Assembly (NCBI RefSeq): GCF_000719555.1
Contig: NZ_JOGX01000007.1
Location: 62,001 to 126,000 of the forward strand
DNA from: Streptomyces sp. NRRL F-5727
Lineage (GTDB): Bacteria; Actinomycetota; Actinomycetes; Streptomycetales; Streptomycetaceae
DNA: 64,000 nt
Direction: 5' to 3'
A model generated the notes under the pieces. The model worked only from the letters and a program-made list of their open reading frames with translations. It did not search any database and was not told the origin of the DNA. Each line of letters begins with the position of its first letter. Position 1 is the stretch's first letter. The position numbers and the translations under genes are program-made. Positions 50,501 through 58,190 of this stretch are shown piece by piece.

Positions 50501-52588
50501 ATGTCCGACGCCACCGCGGTCCCCACCCACTGCCCCTACTGCGCCCTGCAGTGCGGCATGCGGCTCCGCCCGACCGGCACGGCGGAGCTGCCCGCCGAGG
50601 TGGTCGAGCGGACCGACTTCCCGGTCAACCGGGGCGCCCTGTGCGGCAAGGGCCGCACCGCCCCCTCCGTACTCTCCTCCCGGGTCAGGCTCACCGAGCC
50701 CCTGGTCCGCCGCCCTGACTCCGGGGCGCTCGAACCGGCCTCCTGGGAGGAGGCGCTCTCCGCCGTCGCCGAGGGGCTGCGCCGGACCCGCGCCGACCAC
50801 GGTCCCGACGCCGTGGGGGTCTTCGGCGGCGGCGGACTCACCAACGAGAAGGCGTACACGCTCGGCAAGTTCGCCCGGCTCGTCCTCGCCACCTCGCAGA
50901 TCGACTACAACGGGCGCTTCTGCATGTCCTCGGCGGCCGCCGCCCACCAGCGGGCCTTCGGGCTCGACCGGGGCCTGCCCTTCCCGCTGGAGGACATCCC
51001 GAAGACGGGCTGTGTGATCCTCGTCGGCTCCAACCTGGCCGAGACCATGCCGCCGGCGCTGCGCTACCTCACCGAGCTGCGGGAGAACGGCGGCAGGCTG
51101 ATCGTCGTCGACCCGCGCCGCACCCGCACCGCCGAACAGGCCGACCTGCACCTCGCCCCCCGCCCCGGCACCGACCTCGCGCTCGCCCTCGGCCTGCTGC
51201 ACCTGGTGGTCGCCGAGGGCCGGGTCGACGAGGAGTTCGTCGCGGAGCGCACCACCGGCTGGCCGGAGGCCCGGGCCGGGGCGATGGCCCACTGGCCGGA
51301 GCACGTCGAGCGGATCACCGGCGTCCCGGTGCCCGACCTGCGCGCGGCGGTCGCCCTCTTCTGCGACGCCGAGAACTCCATGGTGCTCACCGCCCGCGGC
51401 CCCGAGCAGCAGTCCAAGGGCACCGACACCGTCGGCGCCTGGATCAACCTCTGCCTCGCCACCGGGCGGGCCGGCCGGCCGCTCTCCGGCTACGGCTGCC
51501 TCACCGGCCAGGGCAACGGCCAGGGCGGCCGCGAGCACGGCCAGAAGGCCGACCAGCTGCCCGGCTACCGCAAGCTCGACGACCCCGCCGCCCGCGCCCA
51601 CGTCGCCGGCGTGTGGGGCGTCGCCCCCGAGACCCTGCCGGGGCCGGGGCGGAGCGCGTACGAACTCCTCGACGCGCTCGGCGGCGAGGTGAGGTCGCTG
51701 CTGCTGATGGGCTCCAACCCGGTCGTCTCCGCCCCGCACGCCGCCCACGTCGAGGACCGGCTGCGCTCGCTCGACTTCCTCGCCGTCGCCGACGTGGTGC
51801 TCTCCGAGACCGCCGAACTCGCCGACGTCGTCCTGCCGGTGACCCAGTGGGCCGAGGAGACCGGCACCATGACCAACCTGGAGGGGCGGGTGCTGCTGCG
51901 CCGCCGCGCCCTCACCCCGCCCGAGGGGGTCCGCAGCGACCTGGAGGTGCTGCACGCGCTCGCCGGGCTGCTCGGCTGGGAGAAGGGCTTCCCCACCGAT
52001 CCGGAGGAGGTCTTCGAGGAGCTGCGCCGCGCCTCCGCCGGCGGGCCCGCCGACTACTCCGGCATCAGCTACCGGCGGATCGAGGAGGAGCAGGGCGTCT
52101 TCTGGCCCTGCCCCGGGGAGAGCCACGGGGGCACGCCCCGGCTCTTCCTCGACCGCTTCGCGACCGCCGACGGGCGGGCCCGGTTCGTGCCGGTGACGCA
52201 CCGGCCGGCCGCCGAGGAGACCGACGCCGAGTACCCGGTGGTGCTCACCACCGGCCGGGTCGTCTCCCAGTACCAGTCCGGCGCGCAGACCCGGCGGGTC
52301 CCGGAGCTGAACGCCGCCGCGCCCGGCCCGTTCGTGGAGCTGCACCCGCGGCTCGCGGACCGGCTCGGGGTCGCGGAGGGCGAGCCGGTCGCCGTCGTGT
52401 CGCGGCGCGGACGGGCGGTGGCGCCGGCCCGGATCACCGGCGCGATCCGCCCGGACACCGTCTTCATGCCCTTCCACTGGTACGGGGAGGGGCGGGCGAA
52501 CACACTGGTGAACCCGGCCCTCGACCCGGTCTCCCGGATGCCCGAGTTCAAGGTGTGCGCGGTCCGTCTGGAGCCGGTCGCCGAGTGA
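50501..52588 (+). CDS. assimilatory nitrate reductase catalytic subunit
   Basis: A 695-residue molybdopterin oxidoreductase. The N-terminal [4Fe-4S] ligands are C11, C14, C18 and C48 (HCPYCALQCGM and GALCGKG). Bis-MGD-binding regions follow, including LVGSNLAETMPPALRY and LMGSNPVVSAPH. The C-terminal dinucleotide-binding domain begins near YPVVLTTGRVVSQYQSG. The length and lack of a Tat signal fit a cytosolic Nas-type enzyme reducing nitrate to nitrite. No second [2Fe-2S] domain is present, so electrons must come from a separate ferredoxin or flavoprotein. Confidence 0.9.
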   Translation: MSDATAVPTHCPYCALQCGMRLRPTGTAELPAEVVERTDFPVNRGALCGKGRTAPSVLSSRVRLTEPLVRRPDSGALEPASWEEALSAVAEGLRRTRADHGPDAVGVFGGGGLTNEKAYTLGKFARLVLATSQIDYNGRFCMSSAAAAHQRAFGLDRGLPFPLEDIPKTGCVILVGSNLAETMPPALRYLTELRENGGRLIVVDPRRTRTAEQADLHLAPRPGTDLALALGLLHLVVAEGRVDEEFVAERTTGWPEARAGAMAHWPEHVERITGVPVPDLRAAVALFCDAENSMVLTARGPEQQSKGTDTVGAWINLCLATGRAGRPLSGYGCLTGQGNGQGGREHGQKADQLPGYRKLDDPAARAHVAGVWGVAPETLPGPGRSAYELLDALGGEVRSLLLMGSNPVVSAPHAAHVEDRLRSLDFLAVADVVLSETAELADVVLPVTQWAEETGTMTNLEGRVLLRRRALTPPEGVRSDLEVLHALAGLLGWEKGFPTDPEEVFEELRRASAGGPADYSGISYRRIEEEQGVFWPCPGESHGGTPRLFLDRFATADGRARFVPVTHRPAAEETDAEYPVVLTTGRVVSQYQSGAQTRRVPELNAAAPGPFVELHPRLADRLGVAEGEPVAVVSRRGRAVAPARITGAIRPDTVFMPFHWYGEGRANTLVNPALDPVSRMPEFKVCAVRLEPVAE

Positions 52589-52615
52589 CCGGCCGGGCCG
52601 CCGTCCACGGCCGGT

Positions 52616-53335
52616 CTAGGGCCGGTCGAACCAGTCGCCGCTCTCGATGACCGGGCCGAGGGGCGCGTCCGGTGCCGCCACGAACACCCAGGCGGAGACC
52701 TGCGCCCCGTCCTCCGTCCGGACCACGTCCATGGCCACCCGCTCGTAGCCGACGGGCAGCTCCAGGCGGTCGAGCAGGCCGAACAGCTCGCCGTAGTCGC
52801 CGGCCGAGGGCGTGAGCAGCGAGCCGATCACCCGGCCGCCGGCCTGCGGGACGACGTACGGGTAGCCGGGCCCGTCGTGCAGGACCGCGCCGGTCAGCAC
52901 GGCCGCCGCCTCGGTGCCGATCCGGCCCGCGAGGAACCGGTCGTGGTTGTAGCCGCCCGGGCGCAGCGTCCCGTACACGAAGAACGGCCGCTCGTCCCGG
53001 GCGGCGGACTCCGGCTCGACGGCGCCCGCCGTCTCGTCCTCGACCCAGCGGGCGTACCGCTCGGCCACCCGGGTCACCCGGGTGGCGAGGATCTCCGGCG
53101 TCTCGTAGTCGTGGGCGGCGGTGAGGTGGGCCTCCAGGGCCTGGTAGCGGGCCTCGGTGGTCTTGAGGACCACCTCCCACTCCTCGGTGGTCTCGATCGC
53201 GCCCCGCCAGTGGTAGACGGAGGTGACGGGCCCCGAGACCTGCGCGCAGGCGGCGAGCCGGGCCTCGACGGCGCCGCGCGCCAGGGCGTCGGCCTTGGCG
53301 CGGGCGTCGGTGGTGGTGCGGACGGTGACGATCAC
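52616..53335 (-). CDS. CutA-like / gamma-glutamylcyclotransferase fusion
   Basis: A 239-residue two-domain protein. Residues 1-105 are a CutA1 divalent-cation-tolerance domain (ARLAACAQVSGPVTSVYHW, EEWEVVLKTTEARYQALEAHL, TPEILATRV). Residues about 120-239 are a GGCT/AIG2-type domain starting FFVYGTLRPGGYNHDRFL, the substrate-binding YGTLR motif, with later LELPVGYERV. CutA proteins form trimers and bind metal ions; the GGCT fold includes gamma-glutamyl-amine cyclotransferases and uncharacterised relatives. The open frame extends upstream through the next gene, but GTG at 53335 begins exactly where CutA homologues start. Convergent with nitrate reductase. Confidence 0.85.
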   Translation of the reverse strand: MIVTVRTTTDARAKADALARGAVEARLAACAQVSGPVTSVYHWRGAIETTEEWEVVLKTTEARYQALEAHLTAAHDYETPEILATRVTRVAERYARWVEDETAGAVEPESAARDERPFFVYGTLRPGGYNHDRFLAGRIGTEAAAVLTGAVLHDGPGYPYVVPQAGGRVIGSLLTPSAGDYGELFGLLDRLELPVGYERVAMDVVRTEDGAQVSAWVFVAAPDAPLGPVIESGDWFDRP

Positions 53336-53418
53336 CCCTCCACCGTACGGGCCGACCGGTCCGCGTGCAGCCGGGCGTAGGCCGATCCCGGTCCGTGGGC
53401 GCGGCGCGGGGCCGCGGC

Positions 53419-54027
53419 TCAGGCCGCGTACGGACGGACGGACTTGGCTTCCTTGAGGGCGCGGCCCCACCAGGCGAGCTGGTCGAGCATGAGCTTCGCG
53501 CCGTTCTCGGGGCCGGTCGGGTCCTTGAAGGCGCCGTCCTCGTCGAACAGGCCGTGGGCGTTGGGCAGGACGACGCCGTCGCGGACGGTCACGGCGTGCA
53601 TCTCGGCGTAGACCTGGCGGAGTTGCTCGACGGCGCGGATGCCGCCGGAGATGCCGCCGTAGGAGACGAAGCCGACCGGCTTGGCGCGCCACTCGGTGTA
53701 GTGGCGGTCGATGAGGTTCTTCAGGGAGGCGGGGAAGGAGTGGTTGTACTCGGGGGTGAGGACGACGTACGCGTCGGCGGCCTCCAGGACCGGGGTGACC
53801 CGGGCGAGTTCGGCGCGGACGCCGGGGTCGGGATCGTAGGAGAGGGAGGTGGGGAGGGTGATCTCGGCGAGGTCGACGACGGTGAGGGCGAAGTCGGAGC
53901 GCTCGGCGACCCGGGCGCGGAACCAGTCGGCGACCACGGGGGCGAAGCGGCCCGCGCGGTCGCTGGCGACGACGAGGGCGAGGGTCAGGGGGGCGGCGGC
54001 CTGGGCGGCGGAGTTCGTGATGTCCAT
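53419..54027 (-). CDS. NADPH-dependent FMN reductase, SoxR-regulated
   Basis: A 202-residue flavodoxin-like reductase. The FMN-binding signature is TPEYNHSFPASLKNLIDRHY, and GFVSYGGISGGIRAVEQL is the second phosphate-proximal loop. Such enzymes reduce FMN or quinones with NADPH. An 18-base SoxR box lies 17 bases upstream of the start, so induction by redox-active compounds, including the organism's own pigments, is expected. This matches the known Streptomyces SoxR regulon member of this type. ATG at 54027 starts the family's usual N-terminus. Confidence 0.92.
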   Translation of the reverse strand: MDITNSAAQAAAPLTLALVVASDRAGRFAPVVADWFRARVAERSDFALTVVDLAEITLPTSLSYDPDPGVRAELARVTPVLEAADAYVVLTPEYNHSFPASLKNLIDRHYTEWRAKPVGFVSYGGISGGIRAVEQLRQVYAEMHAVTVRDGVVLPNAHGLFDEDGAFKDPTGPENGAKLMLDQLAWWGRALKEAKSVRPYAA

Positions 54028-54043
54028 GCCGAGAAGAGTGGTA

Positions 54044-54061
54044 CCTCAAGTTTGGTTGAGG
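54044..54061 (-). promoter_or_regulatory. SoxR box
   Basis: The sequence CCTCAAG, TTTG, GTTGAGG differs from the classical SoxR-binding palindrome at only a few central bases. It is immediately upstream of the FMN reductase, as in the described Streptomyces SoxR regulon. Confidence 0.85.
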
Positions 54062-54116
54062 TCAAGCGTGTTCCGGGGGGATCTTCCGGGCGGATCCCGG
54101 GGGCTACCGTGAGGCC

Positions 54117-54929
54117 ATGACGACCTCCCCCTCCCCCGCGCCCGTGCACATCGAGATCGACGGGGTCCCGGCCGCCGATCCCGGGCCGCTCGCCGCCGTG
54201 ATGAGCGGCTACGGCCACTTCACCGCGATGCAGGTGCGGGACGGCCGGGTGAAGGGCCTCGGGCTGCACCTCGACCGCCTCGACCGGGCGACCCGGGAGC
54301 TGTTCGGCGAGCCGCTGCCCGGCGGGCGGGTCCGGGAGCTCCTGGCGCGGGCCGTCGGGGCGTCGGGCCGGCGGGACTGCTCGGCGCGGGTGTACGTGTA
54401 CGAGGCCGGGTCCGGGTTCCTGGTGGCGGTCACCGTCCGGGAGGCCGCGCCCGACGGCCCCGGCGCCCCGCAGCGGCTGACGGCCGTCGACCACCTGCGC
54501 CCGGCAGCGCACCTCAAGCACCTGGGCGGCTTCGGGCAGCGGTACCACGGGGACGCGGCCCGCCGGGCCGGCTTCGACGAGGCGCTGCTGACCTCCCCGG
54601 CGGGCGAGGTCGCCGAGGCCGCGGTCGCCAACATCGGCTTCTGGGACGGCACTTCGGTGGTGTGGCCGACGGCGCCCCAGCTCACCGGGATCACCATGGC
54701 GCTGCTCGATCCTCTGCTGCCGTCGGTCCACCGCCCGGTCGCCCTGGGCGAGTTGGCGGGGTTCCGGGCCGCGTTCACCGCCAACGCGCGGACGATCGCG
54801 CCCGTGACGGCGGTCGACGGGGTGGCGTACCCGGTGGACGAGACGCTGATGGAGCGGGTCCTGGGCGCCTACGCGGACGTGCCGGGCGAGAAGATCGTTT
54901 CCGGTGACGGGGCGGGTTCCGCCGATTAG
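54117..54929 (+). CDS. class IV aminotransferase-like PLP enzyme
   Basis: A 270-residue fold type IV protein, related to branched-chain aminotransferase, D-amino-acid aminotransferase and aminodeoxychorismate lyase. The likely PLP lysine is K134 in HLKHLGGFGQRYHG. The cofactor-binding acidic motif is EVAEAAVANIGFWDGTSVVWP, and the C-terminal pocket contains FRAAFTANARTIAPV. The substrate cannot be assigned. ATG at 54117 follows a short intergenic region that it shares with the SoxR box of the divergent FMN reductase, 89 bases away. Confidence 0.87.
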   Translation: MTTSPSPAPVHIEIDGVPAADPGPLAAVMSGYGHFTAMQVRDGRVKGLGLHLDRLDRATRELFGEPLPGGRVRELLARAVGASGRRDCSARVYVYEAGSGFLVAVTVREAAPDGPGAPQRLTAVDHLRPAAHLKHLGGFGQRYHGDAARRAGFDEALLTSPAGEVAEAAVANIGFWDGTSVVWPTAPQLTGITMALLDPLLPSVHRPVALGELAGFRAAFTANARTIAPVTAVDGVAYPVDETLMERVLGAYADVPGEKIVSGDGAGSAD

Positions 54930-54938
54930 CCTGCGGCC

Positions 54939-55748
54939 ATGGTGTTCAAGAGACTTTTCGGCAATGGCGGGATCCCGCTGGAGATCGACACGATCGTCCC
55001 CGACGAGCCGTTCCGGCCGGGTGGGACGCTGCACGGCGAGGTCGTGGTCCGCGCGCCCGAACGCGACCTGAAGATCGAGTCGATACGCATGCGGCTCGTG
55101 GTCAACGCGTCCCTGACGCACAAGGGCGACGGCGACGGCGAGGACGACGGCAAGACCCTCGGCTACCCCAGCGCCAGCGGCTGGTTCGAGATGAAGAAGG
55201 GCGAGGAGCGGCGGATCCCGTTCTCCGAGCGGCTGAAGTGGGAGACGCCGCCGAACGAGACGCGGGGCGAGCGGCTCGGCGTCTCGATCGGCGTGCGGAC
55301 CGAGGTCGAGGCGGCCGGCGTCAAGGCGGCCACCGACCTGGACCCGGTCCGGGTGGAGACGCTGCCGCTCCACGAGGCGGTCCTCGACGCCTTCGCGGCC
55401 GAGGGGTACGCCTTCGACAGCTCGCGGGTCTACGAGTCCTCACTCAGCCACGTCGAGTACCACCTCTACGCCTGGCAGGGCTTCCGGCTCGTCGACCGGC
55501 GGGGCGGGGAGGGCCGCCCGCCCCGGGTGGAGCTGACCTTCCACACCAACGCGGTCGGCTGCGAGATCTTCCTGCGCCGGTTCCAAGGGAACAGCGGCCA
55601 GTACTGGGACAACAAGCCGAAGGCCCTGCGCTTCGTGGCCGCGCACCACGAGGTCGGGAGCCGCGACTTCGGCGCCGACGCCCGCCAGTGGCTGGAGGGC
55701 CTCGCCCGGCTGAAGCCCGGCAAGGGCGACGGGAAGGACGAGGACTGA
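54939..55748 (+). CDS. Spo0M-like sporulation control protein
   Basis: A 269-residue arrestin-fold protein of the Spo0M family. The signature start MVFKRLFGNGGIPLEIDT is intact, followed by beta strands of two sandwich domains (GTLHGEVVVRAPERDLKIESIRMRL). The C-terminal region WDNKPKALRFVAAHHEVGSRDF is also typical. Spo0M modulates sporulation timing in Bacillus; the Streptomyces role is not settled. It starts 9 bases after the aminotransferase stop, so both probably lie on one transcript. Confidence 0.88.
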   Translation: MVFKRLFGNGGIPLEIDTIVPDEPFRPGGTLHGEVVVRAPERDLKIESIRMRLVVNASLTHKGDGDGEDDGKTLGYPSASGWFEMKKGEERRIPFSERLKWETPPNETRGERLGVSIGVRTEVEAAGVKAATDLDPVRVETLPLHEAVLDAFAAEGYAFDSSRVYESSLSHVEYHLYAWQGFRLVDRRGGEGRPPRVELTFHTNAVGCEIFLRRFQGNSGQYWDNKPKALRFVAAHHEVGSRDFGADARQWLEGLARLKPGKGDGKDED

Positions 55749-55798
55749 CACGGGGCGCCCCACCCTCCGGGACGGCCGCTCACCCGTTCGGCACGACA

Positions 55799-55810
55799 CG
55801 TCAGCTGACG
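55799..55810. promoter_or_regulatory. 12-bp perfect palindrome in intergenic region
   Basis: CGTCAGCTGACG lies in the 225-base gap between the Spo0M gene and the secreted-protein gene. It is a candidate operator without an identified regulator. A further inverted pair, CGGTCGT and ACGACCG, occurs near 55926-55952. No gene was seen in the gap. Confidence 0.4.
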
Positions 55811-55973
55811 CCCCATAACCGGCTCTGACCTGCGGAAACGCCGCGATTCCAGTCGACGCGCCGTATCGGACGGAGCAATCCTGACGCGCCATCAGCAGGC
55901 GGGGGGCGCGCCGGGGCCGTTACCTCGGTCGTACGGAAGACCGAACGACCGCGCGCCCCGGAGGAACCCCACC

Positions 55974-56495
55974 ATGCGCCCCACTGCCCGCCTGCTCACC
56001 GGAACCGCGCTGACGGTCGTCGCGCTCGGCGCGTTCGCCGCGCCGACGGCGTACGCGAACGGGAACGAGAACGACGGCCCCCACACGCTGGAGATCTACC
56101 CCTCCACCGCCTCGCCCGGCACCACCGTCACCGTGAACACCCTGGCCTGCGGCAAGAACGGGCACGGGGTCGGGGACGCGAACTCGGTCGGCGCCGGGGA
56201 GTTCCAGCTCAGCCCGAGCACCCACAAGGAGGTCGTGGTCGGGCAGTTCACGCTGCCCCAGCACGCCAGGCCGGGCACCCACTGGATCGCCGTCGCCTGC
56301 GACAACGGCCGGACCGCCCGCGGCGAGCTGACCGTGAAGCACCGCGAGCCCAGCGGTCACGTCAAGACCGGTGTCGGCGGCAGCATCGGCCCCGACACCG
56401 CCCAGGTCACGGCGGGCGCGGCGGTGCTGGCCGCGGCTGCCGTCGGCGGTGTGTGGCTCATGCGGCGCCGGGCGAGCGGCGCCCAGGGCCACTGA
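55974..56495 (+). CDS. secreted, C-terminally membrane-anchored protein
   Basis: A 173-residue protein with a signal peptide (LLTGTALTVVALGAFAAPTAYA). A beta-sandwich-like body follows, with a cysteine pair (NTLACGKNG and IAVACDNG). It ends in one membrane helix (AVLAAAAVGGVWLMRRR) with a positive tail. No LPxTG motif is present before the helix. The function is unknown. A class F sortase begins 97 bases downstream, a recurrent arrangement in Streptomyces. ATG at 55974 has GGAGGAA upstream. Confidence 0.8.
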   Translation: MRPTARLLTGTALTVVALGAFAAPTAYANGNENDGPHTLEIYPSTASPGTTVTVNTLACGKNGHGVGDANSVGAGEFQLSPSTHKEVVVGQFTLPQHARPGTHWIAVACDNGRTARGELTVKHREPSGHVKTGVGGSIGPDTAQVTAGAAVLAAAAVGGVWLMRRRASGAQGH

Positions 56496-56592
56496 TCACA
56501 CCGCCCGTCCCGCCCCCGCCCGGCTCCCGCACACGGCCGGCCGGGGGCGGGACCCTCGCCGTCCCCCGCCGCAGCGACCCCGAGGAACCGAC

Positions 56593-57213
56593 GTGAGCAA
56601 CAGGAGCAAGGGCTGGGGCCTGGCGGTGGCCGCCTGCGTCGGCCTCTGGCTCGTCCAGAACGGCTCGCAGGACGTCACCCCGCCCGTCCCGTCCGCCGCC
56701 CAGGCGTTCGCCGCCGGGCCGAGCGTGCACACCGACGCCGCCGCCGACCCGCTGCCGTCCTCCCCGCCGGTGCGGCTGCGCATCCCGGAGACGGACGTGG
56801 ACGCCCCGATGACCCGGCTCGGGCTGGCCCCGAACGGCTCCCTGGAGGTGCCGCCGGCCGAGGACCGCAATCTGGCCGGCTGGTACGCGGACGGCGTCAC
56901 GCCCGGTGCCAAGGGCACCGCGATCGTCGCCGGCCACGTCGACAACGCCGGCGGCCCGGCCGTCTTCTACACCCTGGGCGCCCTGAAGAAGGGCCACCGG
57001 ATCGAGATCGACCGGGAGGACGGGAAGACCGCGGTCTTCACCGTCGACGCCGTCGAGGTCTACGACAACGACGCCTTCCCCGACGAGAAGGTATACGGGG
57101 CGACCGACCGCGCCGAGCTCCGGGTGATCACCTGCGGCGGCGGCTTCTCCGCGAAGAGCGGCGGTTACCAGGGGAACGTGGTCGCCTTCGGGCACCTCAT
57201 CGGAGTGCGCTGA
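56593..57213 (+). CDS. class F sortase
   Basis: A 206-residue sortase. An N-terminal membrane helix (GLAVAACVGLWLV) is followed by a linker and the sortase barrel. The catalytic histidine is H115 in IVAGHVDNAG and the nucleophile C181 in RVITCGGGF. The expected catalytic arginine after the cysteine is not obvious: the segment reads SAKSGGYQGNVVAFG. These enzymes transfer surface proteins to the cell wall or trim them; the natural substrate here is unclear, since the adjacent secreted protein lacks a sorting motif. GTG at 56593 follows GAGGA. Confidence 0.85.
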   Translation: MSNRSKGWGLAVAACVGLWLVQNGSQDVTPPVPSAAQAFAAGPSVHTDAAADPLPSSPPVRLRIPETDVDAPMTRLGLAPNGSLEVPPAEDRNLAGWYADGVTPGAKGTAIVAGHVDNAGGPAVFYTLGALKKGHRIEIDREDGKTAVFTVDAVEVYDNDAFPDEKVYGATDRAELRVITCGGGFSAKSGGYQGNVVAFGHLIGVR

Positions 57214-57222
57214 GCAGGCCGG

Positions 57223-58008
57223 TCAGCCCCACTGGTCGTAGGCGAGCTTCGCGACCATGGAGAGGACCACCACCAGCAGCACCCCGCGGACGAACTCCGA
57301 GCCCTTGCTCAGCGCCATCCGGGCGCCGATCGTCCCGCCGGCCAGGTTGAAGGCCGCCATCAGGGCGGCCAGCTGCCAGTAGACCGTGCCGCTCAGCGCG
57401 AAGGTGACGAGGGCGCCCGCGTTGGTGCAGACGTTGACGATCTTGGCGGTGGCGGAGGCCGTCACCAGGTCGAGGTGGAGCACGGCGGTCAGGGCGAGCA
57501 CCAGGAAGGTGCCGGTGCCGGGCCCGAACAGCCCGTCGTAGAAGCCGATCCCGCCGCCGACCAGGACGATCGCCGTGACGATCCGGGCCCGGGTGAGCGG
57601 CGCCCGGTCCTCCCCCTCGGGCCGCACCCCGAAGGACGGCTTCAGGATGACGAAGGCCGCCACCGCCACCAGGACCACGATGATCAGCGGCCGGAGCACC
57701 TCCCGGCTGATCATGGTCACGAAGAGGGCGCCGAACGAGGAGCCCACGAGGGCCGCGAGCCCGACCCGCACCGCCGTCCACACCGGCACCCTCGTCTTGC
57801 GGGCGTAGGTGATCGCCGCGCCGGTGGTCCCGACGATCGCGACCGCCTTGTTGGTGCCGAGGACGTAGCCGTTCGGGGCGGTCGGGAAGGCGATCAGCAG
57901 CGCCGGCAGGAGCAGCAGCCCGCCGCCCCCGACCACGGCGTCGATCCAGCCCGCGACGAGCGCGGCGAGACACAGCAGGACCAGCGTGGTCAGGGTGATG
58001 TCAGGCAT
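57223..58008 (-). CDS. TSUP-family (TauE/SafE) membrane permease
   Basis: A 261-residue permease with about eight hydrophobic helices. The duplicated family motif appears as AGWIDAVVGGGGLLLLPALL in the first half and GFYDGLFGPGTGTFLVLAL in the second. TSUP proteins export sulfite, sulfoacetate or similar sulfur or organic anions, though the ion here is unknown. ATG at 58008 was chosen over upstream frames that read across the promoter of the divergent nitrite reductase operon. Position beside that operon may be coincidental. Confidence 0.88.
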   Translation of the reverse strand: MPDITLTTLVLLCLAALVAGWIDAVVGGGGLLLLPALLIAFPTAPNGYVLGTNKAVAIVGTTGAAITYARKTRVPVWTAVRVGLAALVGSSFGALFVTMISREVLRPLIIVVLVAVAAFVILKPSFGVRPEGEDRAPLTRARIVTAIVLVGGGIGFYDGLFGPGTGTFLVLALTAVLHLDLVTASATAKIVNVCTNAGALVTFALSGTVYWQLAALMAAFNLAGGTIGARMALSKGSEFVRGVLLVVVLSMVAKLAYDQWG

Positions 58009-58129
58009 GGCAGTGACCCTAGGGACGAGATCGTTGGCCCGTCCATCGATCCCGTGATCGTTGAGGAAGCTCTGAGCTTGCGGCGGGCCGCCGCCCTCAC
58101 AGTCCGCCCGGGACCCGGCGGAGATCAGC

Positions 58130-58167
58130 GTTCCGTACGGGAAACAGGCGGGATGCCACCGGGAAAC
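58130..58167 (+). promoter_or_regulatory. predicted GlnR box upstream of the nitrite reductase operon
   Basis: Two exact GAAAC b-sites lie at 58141 and 58163, 22 bases apart. The matching a-sites are GTTCC (58130) and GATGC (58152), weaker. The arrangement a-n6-b-n6-a-n6-b fits the Streptomyces GlnR consensus and lies 24 bases before the start of the first gene. Confidence 0.65.
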
Positions 58168-58190
58168 ACCGGCGCCGCACCCTTCCGGGT

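Noticed and set aside
50501..50650. CPYCALQC in the nitrate reductase as a candidate radical SAM motif for the RiPP module.
   Set aside because: The spacing C-x2-C-x3-C with a fourth distant cysteine is the molybdoenzyme [4Fe-4S] site, not the radical SAM C-x3-C-x2-C.
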